This document shows positions 47,701-58,521 of a stretch of DNA of 64,000 bases, piece after piece. The position numbers and the translations under genes are program-made. The notes beneath the pieces are model-generated. The model did no database searches and was not told where the DNA came from. It saw nothing but the letters and a program-made list of their open reading frames with translations. Positions within the stretch are counted from its first letter, which is position 1; each line of letters opens with the position of its first letter. Source of the stretch: Oasisia sp. SBJ-2009 (Eukaryota > Annelida > Polychaeta > Sabellida > Siboglinidae); the NCBI GenBank assembly GCA_964017155.1, contig OZ024867.1, positions 8,095,413-8,159,412 of the forward strand. Direction: 5' to 3'.

Positions 47701-50700
47701 GATGGCGATCGACGGTACACGCGTCAATCCTGTTGACATGATCTCTGTGACGTCACTTCCGTCCAGATTAGCTTTGTAGATACGAGCCGGATCCGACGTT
47801 GCATAAAACAGCAAACTAAAAGGTATATTTATATATTTAATTTTTTAACAATACTTACACGACACTTCGTGACATGACATTGCTAAGATCACATTACATT
47901 TTGTATATACCACTGTTAACAAATAAGATCAAATTAGGTTTTACACAATCGACATTTATAACATATGTTGTGCTGTGTACAAATCATTTAGTATGTACGT
48001 CCTTTATATTTTTCTCAGCACGTCCAACATTATTCAACATAGTTTACGTGAAACAAATTATCAAAATTGTCAAACATATTTTTTTTAAACAATAATCCCA
48101 AACGTGATATTCATTAATGAAGTCCCAATGTATTGATTGGTTTTAAAACAGTTGTTTCAGAGGTGATCGCTGTTGCGTGTGCGTGTGCGTGTGCGTGTGC
48201 GTGTGCGTGTGCGTGTGCGTGTGCGTGTGCGTGTGCGTGTGCGTGTGCGTGTGCGTGTGCGTGTGCGTGTGCGTGTGCGTGTGCGTGTGCGTGTGCGTGT
48301 GCGTGTGCGTGTGCGTGTGCGTGTGCGTGTGCGTGTGCGTGTGCGTGTGCGTGTGCGTGTGCGTGTGCGTGTGCGTGTGCGTGTGCGTGTGCGTGTGCGT
48401 GTGCGTGTGCGTGTGCGTGTGCGTGTGCGTGTGCGTGTGCGTGTGCGTGTGCGTGTGCGTGTGCGTGTGCGTGTGCGTGTGCGTGTGCGTGTGCGTGTGC
48501 GTGTGCGTGTGCGTGTGCGTGTGCGTGTGCGTGTGCGTGTGCGTGTGCGTGTGCGTGTGCGTGTGCGTGTGCGTGTGCGTGTGCGTGTGCGTGTGCGTGT
48601 GCGTGTGCGTGTGCGTGTGCGTGTGCGTGTGCGTGTGCGTGTGCGTGTGCGTGTGCGTGTGCGTGTGCGTGTGCGTGTGCGTGTGCGTGTGCGTGTGCGT
48701 GTGCGTGTGCGTGTGCGTGTGCGTGTGCGTGTGCGTGTGCGTGTGCGTGTGCGTGTGCGTGTGCGTGTGCGTGTGCGTGTGCGTGTGCGTGTGCGTGTGC
48801 GTGTGCGTGTGCGTGTGCGTGTGCGTGTGCGTGTGCGTGTGCGTGTGCGTGTGCGTGTGCGTGTGCGTGTGCGTGTGCGTGTGCGTGTGCGTGTGCGTGT
48901 GCGTGTGCGTGTGCGTGTGCGTGTGCGTGTGCGTGTGCGTGTGCGTGTGCGTGTGCGTGTGCGTGTGCGTGTGCGTGTGCGTGTGCGTGTGCGTGTGCGT
49001 GTGCGTGTGCGTGTGCGTGTGCGTGTGCGTGTGCGTGTGCGTGTGCGTGTGCGTGTGCGTGTGCGTGTGCGTGTGCGTGTGCGTGTGCGTGTGCGTGTGC
49101 GTGTGCGTGTGCGTGTGCGTGTGCGTGTGCGTGTGCGTGTGCGTGTGCGTGTGCGTGTGCGTGCGCGTGCGCGTGCGCGTGCGCGTGCGCGTGCGCGTGC
49201 GCGTTCATTGTGTGCCCCAAGTGGTCAAATACGGTAAAGTAACTGCACTGTCAAAATGACATGTGGGGCCACATTGTTTAAGACACCACAATAACACTTT
49301 CAGCGACTCGAGTGTCACAACTACGGCCAAGCTCGTTGTGCGTATCTGCCTAACATTAGTTGTGAGTCTGCGTGAGTCACGTTACCTCGAAATCCCATCT
49401 ACGGCCAAGCCTTTCGTTTCGCTGCTACTGTTGACGACTCTCGTTCTCACACCGCTCTCCATCTCATACGTTTCAACCCGTGACCGGGTTGTGAAGTATA
49501 GTTTGTTTTCTATTGGTTCATGTATTAGCTGTTTTATATGTGCCTCTGTAGAGAAGACAATAGGTAATTATGTATGTTTTATTCAGTTACTACTATTTGT
49601 AGTTGGGGAAAGTATTATCCCTGTCGTTCGACTGTTTGAATTTTGTATTACTAGATTATACAATGGATGCTGCATTAGGATAATACAATGGATGTTGTGT
49701 TACAAGTTGATACAATGGACGATGTATTACGATATGCTATAAAAAGGCATAATGTATGTACTAACTTCTATGTTATAAAATTAAAATAGATTATGTACCA
49801 CATGATGATACAATGGATGCTCTACTACAAGATGACACAAATAATGCTCTATTACAAGTTGCTACAATGGAGGCTGTATTACAAGATGATACAATGGATC
49901 CTGTATTACAAGATGATACAATGGATCCTGTATTACAAGATGATACAATGGATGCTCTATTACAAGATGATACAATGGATGCTCTATTACCACTATTCAG
50001 TGTATTCGTTTATATGTAACAGTCAACTTGCCTGTTTCTAAAATGGTCTCCCTATTCGAGCCATTCAGCGAAGTTTGCTTGATTTTGTCGCCTTCAACCC
50101 AGTACACGAAGCCACCTACATCGTCCACTGCCAGTCCCCCTGTGTAGTCTTCAAACAAACCACACGTATCTCTCATGTAGTGCCTCCATTGTGATCTTAA
50201 CACATTCAAACATGTCTGGACAATTCCGCGATATATCTAATTTCGTGAATACTGAAAAACATTTATTTTTTATTAATTATGTTTTATTCTGATCGACATA
50301 AGTTTCTTGAAGTGAAATTATTAAATAGAAGTCAATCCATGTTTATAATTTAATGTACACACTAATTATAGCTCGAACTTTGTGAACCTCTATATTTTAA
50401 ATGGGAAACTATAACTTTGTTGATCCATGTGTGTGTAATCTGAGTTATGTTACTAACACGTGCAGCTGTTATCAACCAACAAAAACAGGATTACTTTAAT
50501 CTAACATTCGAAAATTATTATGCTGAAGATGACCATTTTGTCCAGTCCCTATGGAAACATTAGGATCGAGTTCCACAGCAAGTTCTAACTTACATCCACC
50601 GGTGAGCAGCTTTGTTGGAGGTCCATACGTCGCGCTTGCTGACGGCGTGTTCTTCGGAAGTCTCAATATATCATAGCCTATACCGACAAGGAGAGCGCTG

Positions 50701-51851
50701 GGACAGTGGATCGGGACACCTGTATGACAAAGACGACAACACAGGTGGACTTGTGGAAGAGTGACTGCATCAAACTGTCTAACTAGACTTACCTGTTCAA
50801 TTTCAGACAAGCTCGATTTCTCTGGAAAGCCTGCAATCACGTGAATAACGTTTCGCAGCTGACAGCCAATTACTTATTCATAAAACTCGGTGAACTGTTG
50901 CTTATTAAAGTTAACGCATCTGTCAATGTGTCGGCAAATTTTCGCAAAGGTAACCTTGCGTCGTCTAACATGTATTGGTATCAAACGAGAAAATGCAACT
51001 CAGATCATTATCTCAAGAACCAACTATACAATACAGTAAACATTGCGGAAAGCCGTACTATATATACAACATCTATTCAATTGCATAACATTATACAGAA
51101 ACGATTTACTTTACTTGGTATAAAATGGTATGTACATTTAAATAGAAACAATACCATAGGCACAATATTATATTAAGTAGAATTACAGACGAAATGTGTG
51201 GAGTCTCTTTGGTTGGACGTACCATAATATATTTAAAATGATAACATTCCTTGAATGCGTTGATCTTTCCTAGAGTATGTCAAAACAGATCAGCTAAAGC
51301 AATTACGTATCATAGGAATATAATATATAATATAATAGTTGTAAAATCAGTATTTGGTTATTACATTATAGCACATGTAGCAAATACGTGTATTGGTTTG
51401 TACACTATATACAAGTAAGATTGTTAGGGTGCTTTGTGTACATATTGCTTATTAATTTAACTTATATTATTTAACTAATGCATTAATTGATTTTAACTGT
51501 TTAGTTTTATTTATAAGGTTGCTAATGTACATGTATTAAATGCGTATTTCTCATGTACAATCAGTTGTACAGCTCATTATCTTCATCAGTTACCCGACGC
51601 ATTTACTATATTGCTAATTATATATTATTACAAATATCACGGTCAATTGAATTAGGACAGTCATATTTAAAAAATCATTTTAAATGTAAAATAAACATAC
51701 AACTATCAACACAGATAACATACTTACCGTCTGAGTTCGAAACCCATAAACAGACATATGTCAGGAATATTATTCGAGACAGAAACCCACTTGACAGAGG
51801 CCTATGCGGTGGACGTCTAGTCGGCTTATTTGGACGGCGCGTAGACAACAT
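44238..51851 (-). CDS. Gene 3A: complete YWTD-propeller plus galactose-binding-like protein
   Basis: Eight exons: 51851-51728, 50719-50594, 50148-50032, 49545-49386, 47815-47664, 46760-46640, 46022-45904, 44737-44238. They sum to 1,419 nt with no stop, that is 472 residues. Residues 1-41 start MLSTRRPNKPTRRPP and include the hydrophobic FLSRIIFLTYVCLWVS, a signal peptide or anchor. Residues 43-305 show six propeller-like blades: LLVGIGYDILRLP, FVYWVEGDKIKQTSLNGSN, KLYFTTRSRVETYEM, LLFYATSDPARIYKANLDGS (a clear LDLR class B blade), RMCWADYDKKHIECSDYF and VAYYLQNHPGSIVSIEL. Residues 307-472 form a Cys-rich C-terminal domain ending WDLCEIEIK, like the last strand of F-lectin/discoidin folds. Probably secreted and binding protein or glycan ligands. 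Most introns are phase 1, two are phase 2; one uses a GC donor. I know no named family with this exact pairing. Confidence 0.75.
45904..46022 (-). CDS. Gene 3A exon 7: propeller blade 6
   Basis: 119 nt, phase 2-1, acceptor CTTTTTGCAG, donor GTCAGT. It reads IVSIELTLGDRTIHDIGPYN and SFIALVGARGDLNDHTS, a blade whose outer strand leads to the C-terminal domain. The counterpart in 3B is 6 nt longer. Confidence 0.75.
46640..46760 (-). CDS. Gene 3A exon 6: propeller blades 5 and 6
   Basis: 121 nt, phase 1-2, acceptor TTGTGTTTCAG, donor GTAACA. It reads KKHIECSDYFGIHRQVYNTT and DIVNDVAYYLQNHPG; VAYY stands in the position of the YWTD core. Confidence 0.75.
47124..47571. mobile_element. MITE-like inverted-repeat element in intron 5 of gene 3A
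   Basis: About 110-bp terminal inverted repeats: the left runs through TTTCTGCGCATGCGCG and AATGTAAAATCATCAATGTG, and the right gives the same inverted at 47480-47545. TTGTAGCG at 47116 and TTGTAAGCG at 47572 flank it as a possible 8-bp target duplication. The matching intron of 3B lacks it and is 428 bp shorter (475 against 903 bp). Confidence 0.8.
47664..47815 (-). CDS. Gene 3A exon 5: YWTD blade 4
   Basis: 152 nt, phase 2-1, acceptor ATACCTTTTAG, donor GTAAGT. It reads LLFYATSDPARIYKANLDGS, DVTEIMSTGLTRVPSIAIN and RMCWADY. This is the best LDLR class B match in the window: RIYKANLDGS and the PSIAINY/WADY pair. Confidence 0.88.
48174..49204. repeat. ~1.03-kb perfect (GTGTGC)n hexanucleotide array
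   Basis: About 165 uninterrupted GCGTGT units, the last eight or so changed to GCGTGC. It lies in intron 4 of gene 3A. Alternating purine-pyrimidine throughout favours Z-DNA. Open frames of 350-370 codons across it on both strands are artefacts. Confidence 0.97.
49386..49545 (-). CDS. Gene 3A exon 4: propeller blade 3
   Basis: 160 nt, phase 1-2, acceptor TCTTCTCTACAG, donor GTAACG. It reads AHIKQLIHEPIENKLYFTT, RVETYEMESGVRTRVV and ETKGLAVDGIS. Confidence 0.8.
49655..49992. repeat. 24-bp minisatellite in intron 3 of gene 3A
   Basis: About 13 imperfect copies of TACAAGATGATACAATGGAT plus four bases. A shorter run of the same unit is at 63268-63372 in gene 3B. Confidence 0.88.
50032..50148 (-). 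CDS. Gene 3A exon 3: propeller blade 2, GC splice donor
   Basis: 117 nt, phase 1-1, acceptor TTTGTTTGAAG. It reads YTGGLAVDDVGGFVYWVEGD and KIKQTSLNGSNRETIL. The donor is ACAG|GCAAGT; no GT keeps the frame here, and 3B has the same GCAAGT. Confidence 0.8.
50594..50719 (-). CDS. Gene 3A exon 2: propeller blade 1
   Basis: 126 nt, phase 1-1, acceptor TTTGTCATACAG, donor GTAAGT. It reads VPIHCPSALLVGIGYDILRL, ASATYGPPTKLLTGG. Its single Cys could pair with one elsewhere in the propeller. Confidence 0.65.
50750..51700. other. Intron 1 of gene 3A; nothing else seen
   Basis: AT-rich sequence between exon 1 and exon 2 without a recognised repeat. Confidence 0.45.
51728..51851 (-). CDS. Gene 3A exon 1: start codon and signal/anchor segment
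   Basis: The ATG at 51851-51849 has context CCACAATGT. The 41 codons to the GTAAGT donor (phase 1) read MLSTRRPNKPTRRPPHRPLS, then GFLSRIIFLTYVCLWVSNSD. A basic N-terminus of about 26 residues before a hydrophobic core can act as a long signal peptide or a type II anchor. The phase fits exon 2, and with it the whole model sums to an exact number of codons. Confidence 0.6.
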
Positions 51852-51906
51852 TGTGGCTGTTCAGCGGTGATTGTCTCTCCCATTCGAGCTCAGAAAGCGT
51901 AATGGT

Positions 51907-51914
51907 GAAATATA
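51907..51914 (-). promoter_or_regulatory. TATA-like box upstream of gene 3A
   Basis: TATATTTC on the minus strand about 56 nt upstream of the proposed ATG; transcription would start near 51880. Position, not strength of match, supports it. Confidence 0.35.
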
Positions 51915-52266
51915 GCGTCGCAGTTGAATATGCCAACGAGGTAGCGTGACGAATGTATGTGATCCACAACTCGTAACTACAGACGCTGACTGCTTGACGA
52001 CGGGCAAAGCACTGTTTACTGTGATGTGACAACAGGAACAGTTGACGTCACGTTACATAACACGTAATTCTTTCCGTATCTCCCTGGGTATCTTTCTGTG
52101 TGTCTGTATCTTCCTATGCCTCTGTCTCTGTCTCTCTCACTGGCAATGTCATTGTCTCAGTCGCTATGTCCGTATCTGGTTTGTCAGTCGGTCAGTCACT
52201 CAGGTGTCTTCGTTCTTTGGTTCGGTCTTTGGTTCGTTCTTTCGTTCGTTTTTTTATGATTCGTTC

Positions 52267-52844
52267 TTTCGTTCGTTCGTTCGTTCGTTCGTTCGTTCGT
52301 TCGTTCGTTCGTTCGTTCGTTCGTTCGTTCGTTCGTTCGTTCGTTCGTTCGTTCGTTCGTTCGTTCGTTCGTTCGTTCGTTCGTTCGTTCGTTCGTTCGT
52401 TCGTTCGTTCGTTCGTTCGTTCGTTCGTTCGTTCGTTCGTTCGTTCGTTCGTTCGTTCGTTCGTTCGTTCGTTCGTTCGTTCGTTCGTTCGTTCGTTCGT
52501 TCGTTCGTTCGTTCGTTCGTTCGTTCGTTCGTTCGTTCGTTCGTTCGTTCGTTCGTTCGTTCGTTCGTTCGTTCGTTCGTTCGTTCGTTCGTTCGTTCGT
52601 TCGTTCGTTCGTTCGTTCGTTCGTTCGTTCGTTCGTTCGTTCGTTCGGTCGGTCGGTCGGTCGGTCGGTCGGTCGGTCGGTCGGTCGGTCGGTCGGTCGG
52701 TCGGTCGGTCGGTCGGTCGGTCGGTCGGTCGGTCGGTCGGTCGGTCGGTCGGTCGGTCGGTCGGTCGGTCGGTCGGTCGGTCGGTCGGTCGGTCGGTCGG
52801 TCGGTCGGTCGGTCGGTCGGTCGGTCGGTCGGTCGGTCGGTCGG
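52267..52844. repeat. Compound tetranucleotide array (TTCG)n then (TCGG)n
   Basis: About 95 uninterrupted units of GTTC switch sharply near 52646 to about 49 units of GGTC, a one-base change in the unit. Frames across it (Arg/Ser/Phe/Val or Asn/Glu/Arg/Thr repeats) are artefacts. Confidence 0.97.
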
Positions 52845-52879
52845 TTCGTTCGAACAAATAAAAGCAGAATTTTTTCATA

Positions 52880-55372
52880 AATGTTACTACGCAAGTTCAT
52901 ATAGTTTACCAAGCTCTCATTCAGAAAGGGCGACAGCAGTCGTAATTTAGCGAAAAGTATAATCAGTAACAATTATCGACACATGTACCTTTCTCTCGTT
53001 ACTTCGGTCACGCAACTTTCTTTGTTAATAACGTATGCAATTTTAATGTAGTCACTCGTCCCTGATCAAGTTTCTGTGTAATTTCGTAAAACCTGGTAGC
53101 AATCGTGTAGGGTGTTTTGCCAAAGAGTGGATGTTTCACTGCGTTGTCTCCGATCATCAAGCATTAACAGGATGGTTTAGTTCGAACAACGAGTTATAAT
53201 TGCTCTCCGTTTTGCATTGTCACTTCATCATGCCGTAAAAGGCCAGTTGATTGCCGCTGCTCAACCGTGACGCCTTTCTGCTGTCAAATGATTCCACTAC
53301 ACCAATTACGTTAATTGATCTACATGATGCGACAGCGTTGCCCTTTCAGTGCTTACGTTTTCTTGACGATGTTTGATGCTCAAGTTCGATAAATGTAAAC
53401 TTATCAATGTGCGATTAAATGGAAATTAATCGTAGTTTTTGTACCACCACGGGCTGTCAGTTTACCTTCCTGTGGTGAATAATGTAATGAGTTGAAAAAT
53501 CATCTGGTACATAATATTACTACGTTACTTTAAGTCGCCATCATTGGCTATTGTACACCAATACTATCAGATCTTCTTTTGCTCTCAATATTTGTTTCAT
53601 AACCAATGTGAGACAAATAAAGGTGGTTGTCACTTGCTACAAGTTTTTTTATAGTGTCCGCCGTATATCGGACTGTTCATTGATTTAATGTGAAATTTAG
53701 CGGGAGGCGCTAAGGTACTTTATGATAACTAATGACAACAACTGACTCGCGCATGTGCATAAACGTCGCCCGGTCGTTGTATAACTCTCGAAATAAGTGT
53801 ATGCGCTACAGTTTGTCACTAAACTTGGAATGGACCGGATCAGATATGTGCGTCTCTCTAGCCACGTAATTTAATAAAGCCGTTCGTTGTGAAAAGACAC
53901 AATTGGCTCCATGAATCTCGGAATTGACCGGCCAAATACCACAAAAACGTCGTTTTATTAATTCAACTATCAGGCTCTCAAACAATGTAAATGTTATGTT
54001 ATGTAAATGTCAGGTGAATTGGAATGCAATTTCAACCTGTATTCAACTGTCACATAACCTAAAATGTGATGTGTTATCTTTAAAATTAATAGTGGTTAGA
54101 GGATATGAAGATCTGGCGAAACGTTAATTCAATTTGAAACACATGTAACAAAACCTTATGTCAAATCACATAAATTGTGACATATTTATTCACACGTGTA
54201 AACTTATTATGTTTATAATTGCTATTGGTGTATCCTTACGTCTGCACTATTATTTATAATATGTCAACCCCATACTTAACAGTACTGTCATTCATGTTTT
54301 TCTAGTAGGGTCTAATATAGAAATGTAAACCTTGTTCAACATGTTTAGTTATGATTTCGTTGTTTATGCAACTAGTGCTGGGATAACAGTGGCCAGTTTC
54401 TCTTCTGTTTATGTATTCATCCTATTGTATTATCCGCATGTTAATTAATTGGCTACAACCTTAACTGGCTCCATTGTTAGTTGATAATTAAGTACTATAT
54501 TATTCATTGTCACATTTGCCGCCTGAAGTTAAAATTGTATTAAGACAAATTACAGTCCGACATACGCTGCACACTATCAAACAGACGTATATGAAGCGTC
54601 AACCACTTTTATTTGTGACAGTTTAGCATGAGGCAAACATATTTATGACACACATTGTGCGAGCAAAATAATATCTGATGGTATTGGTATGCAGTAGCAT
54701 ATGATGGTGGCATAACGAAACATAGTCATATAATGTATCAGATTGATTTTTAACTCGTGACGCAATGCGTATTTAATGTAAAATGACAGCCCGTGGTACA
54801 CACAATTCGATTACTTTGAATTTAATAGCACATTAATGATTTCGGTTTATCCAGCATGAGCAGAAATGTCATCCGAAAGACGTAAGCTCTGAAACGACAA
54901 CGGTACTAATTGTCGTGATGTCGCTTCATGTAGTTCAATTAACGTGCTTAATGTAGTGCATTCATTTTATAACAATAAGGTGTCACGATTGACCGGAGCT
55001 AATTTACTCGCCTTATCAAACATACTCAAGTGACATTGCCAAAGGGGAGCAATTACAACTAGTCGTCCGAATTACGTCATCATGTGAATTTTTGATGATG
55101 AGACCATCCCCAGAGACAACGCGTGAAACAACCAATTTTTGGTACAATATGATGCACGATTGCTCACAGGATTTACGAAATTACTTTGAAACTTGATCAG
55201 GTACATTAAAATAACATACAGTAATAACAAAGAAAGCTGCGTGACCGAAGGGAACGGTACGCCAATTAGGGAACGGTACGTGTGTCGATAATTGTTATTG
55301 ATTATATGTATCGCTAAATTTCGACTGCTGTCGCCCTTTCTAGATGAGAGTAATCGGGGTACTATATACATT
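52880..55372. repeat. Giant inverted repeat, arms about 750 bp or more
   Basis: The left arm (about 52900-53740) and right arm (about 54480-55370) match in reverse: AGAAAGGGCGACAGCAGTCG at 52923 against its complement near 55330, CTTCGGTCACGCA, CTGATCAAGTTTC, ACGTTAATTGA and ATGTCGGACTGT/ATATCGGACTGT follow in order. By eye three quarters or more of positions agree. The loop is about 700 bp. No coding region found. It lies between the two gene 3 copies. Confidence 0.8.
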
Positions 55373-55384
55373 TACCAATGTGAT

Positions 55385-55755
<371 letters not shown>

Positions 55756-55771
55756 ACTACATCCGACATAG

Positions 55772-55912
55772 ACCCAATGACGGACGACGATGTTCATATC
55801 AATTCCATTGACGATCGGTTCTCAGGCTGTATGTCGGGATATGTTTCTCGCGGCAGTTCAATTCAATTTGGCGCAAGCGGCATAATTGCGATCGACGAAC
55901 TGGTGGATGGAC
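55772..55912 (+). CDS. Possible LamG-like exon
   Basis: 141 nt, phase 1-1, acceptor CATCCGACATAG, donor GTGAGT. It reads [20 protein letters not shown], then [12 protein letters not shown] and [10 protein letters not shown]. [19 protein letters not shown] resembles the closing strands of laminin-G domains (FxGCMxxxxxNGxxLxF). No partner exon was found. It sits 20 bp from the palindrome. Confidence 0.35.
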
Positions 55913-56013
55913 GTGAGTTGGCTGGTTTATTGGCAGCTGTTGTACAATTTGAAAATATTAAGTTTACACAATGTATAAACGAGATAGTAGGAGAGTCGGG
56001 ACAGTTCTATATG

Positions 56014-56243
<230 letters not shown>

Positions 56244-56439
56244 TAGAACCACAATTTATATACGTTAACTGACAAGATTATTTCAAATTATCTTTGGTTA
56301 TCTTAATCTGACTGAAAGCTACTAGTAGCGACACCTGGTGAACTTGCGCAGATGCAATTTTTGATTAAGACCAAACGGAATTGACGTGTTGTTTTAATAT
56401 TCGTATTATGTCATGCCTGTGCGAAAAAGGAAGCTGACA

Positions 56440-57005
56440 ATTAAGATAAAACAAGGCTACATACGTGGGCGTGGCTCCCATTTCTCCCAAATGTTGTGTG
56501 AGTGACCAATAATGGCCGGCCCACCAGTCGAACACATGAATCAAAACGTGCCATATTTTACAATGTAGACATATTTTCTTAAGCAATAGCACTTAGACTA
56601 CTTGCGCCAACATATGGCTTAAAGTTCGATTTTTTGCGCATATGCAAACGTGGAATATTTATCCGTAACCGGCCATACAGCGTATTGTCGATAGCGGGCA
56701 ATGTGTCCATTCGTATCCGGTTAAAGATCGTGTATGCCGATACGAGCTATTTGTGCGTAACCGGACGAATAGTTCCCCAGGTTATTCGACCGTATACGGT
56801 CACAATTATTAGTGTAACAAATTGTGCTGCTTGTCGTTGTATTTTTAAGAGCCAATTAAAACATATACCATCCGTTTCTGAACTTAATGCCTCAAATTAA
56901 ACTATGTCCCTTCGGTATATAGAATACATTTCCCAAGTGTCAACAAGCGTAGGTTACAATCGGTTCACCTATCCCGCCGGACTACTTTTGCGAGTTTCCA
57001 AAACT
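56440..57005. mobile_element. Partial copy of the 38.94-40.17 kb element
   Basis: Shares GGGCGTGGCTCCCAT, CAGTCGAACACATGAATCAA, CATATTTTACAATGT and AATCGGTTCACCTATC with 39600-40130, in the same orientation and order, with moderate divergence. The left end is missing. Confidence 0.75.
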
Positions 57006-57129
57006 ACTTTCCAAAACTCTTGATCCATGCAACCGTTCTAACAGAGTGTGATATTACATCCTTATTTTATAGTCGCACCCACCAAGCCAAAAAACAAAAC
57101 AAAACAAAATTATAAATTCCACACGTTTC

Positions 57130-57360
57130 ATTAGAACGATAACTAGATTGAATGCTGTTATGTCCAAGCATAAATTAAACTTTCCGTGAAGCAACAAGCA
57201 ACTCATTCAAAATACCTCAACATGGCGAATTGGTCGGTACTCGTATAAATCGTGATCAAAATCAATAGAGGTGTACTACAGGGAAATACCATATTGGCCG
57301 CCAAAGTGCTTAGTGCAACAGACTAAACGTATTGCATGCGCAAGCGAATATGTAACTATT

Positions 57361-57442
<82 letters not shown>

Positions 57443-57905
57443 ACGGTGAATAGATAGAATGTTATGATATCCAATTATAAAGTAAACCTTCCGTGAAGCA
57501 ACATACCACTTATTCAAACGCACACTATTAGGCGAATTGGACACCTCTCGTCTATAACGAGATTCTCGTCTATAACGAGATCAACAGCACTACGTGCACG
57601 ATTGGAAACATCATGGCCTATCGCCCAAAGTGTTCAGTCTGACCGACTAATACTGTTGCAAGTGTAAGTAGAGCTAAATATTGGAAAGCATAACATTATA
57701 TCATGTGCTTCGTTATAGTATACAAGTATAATTAACACCGCCCGTGAAACAGCAAAGCATTCGCACAAACTAACACCACTGGGCGTATTGATCACCACTC
57801 GTATCGATATCAGCATCAAGAGAGTTGCACAACGTACATCACAATGAACAGTTACCCTCAGGAAATACAAACGTGCAATGTCACATAAAGTAACCTATGA
57901 CATAC
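57130..57905. repeat. ~290-bp tandem repeat downstream of gene 3B (three units)
   Basis: Units at about 57130-57360, 57440-57680 and 57715-57905 share the CGTGAAGCAACA and GGCGAATTGG/GGGCGTATTGATCACC motifs seen at 42770-43320. An (AT)n tract (57362-57439) separates the first two. Confidence 0.6.
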
Positions 57906-58521
57906 GACAGTGCCAGTCACGACGAATAGTGTCACTCGTAAATGCTACCAGCATAAAACGTAAACCGATGACATAAATTATTTATAATTATACAGTTAAA
58001 TTCAATAACTGTTACGGCGCTAAATCAAAAGCAAGATGACATTATTATATGAATCAATTATGCGCCATGACTTACATCACGCACAATCGATATAACACTC
58101 GATAAAACAACAATTTATGCTATGTAGAAATACATAAAGCAAAATAACTTATTCTTAATATAGCGCACTGTTATCTAAAGCTGTAACGTAACGTAGCACA
58201 TTCATACTAAATAAGAAGTAATCACTGGTTAGAATCCTATATCTGCAACTAAAGATGTATTTTGATCAATCGACATTACCTTTTGCAATACCTTGATGTT
58301 TTCAACAAAACAACACGTTTTAATCCTCGGTTAGGCATGTAACGTGTCATATTTAACTGATACATTTTGAATTATAAAATAACATTCGACGGTTTTACGC
58401 CTTCACGGCGAGGTCGTCACTGGAGAAAGTAATGCTCAACTCAATCTACATTGATGTAATCTTTTTGACTGATAACGCCTGAACATATGTTTGAAATGTT
58501 CCAACGTCAACTCGTAGGTGT

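Noticed and set aside
48114..49259. Open frames of 350-370 codons on both strands (Ala-Cys, Val-Arg, Cys-Val, His-Ala repeats)
   Set aside because: All come from one hexanucleotide without stop codons, in an intron of gene 3A.
50841..51176. 111-codon plus-strand frame
   Set aside because: Lies in intron 1 of gene 3A, no domain or codon signal.
52042..52972. Long frames of Phe-Val-Arg-Ser, Val-Gly-Arg-Ser, Asn-Glu-Arg-Thr repeats
   Set aside because: Read-through of the tetranucleotide array; no codon bias, domain or splice context.
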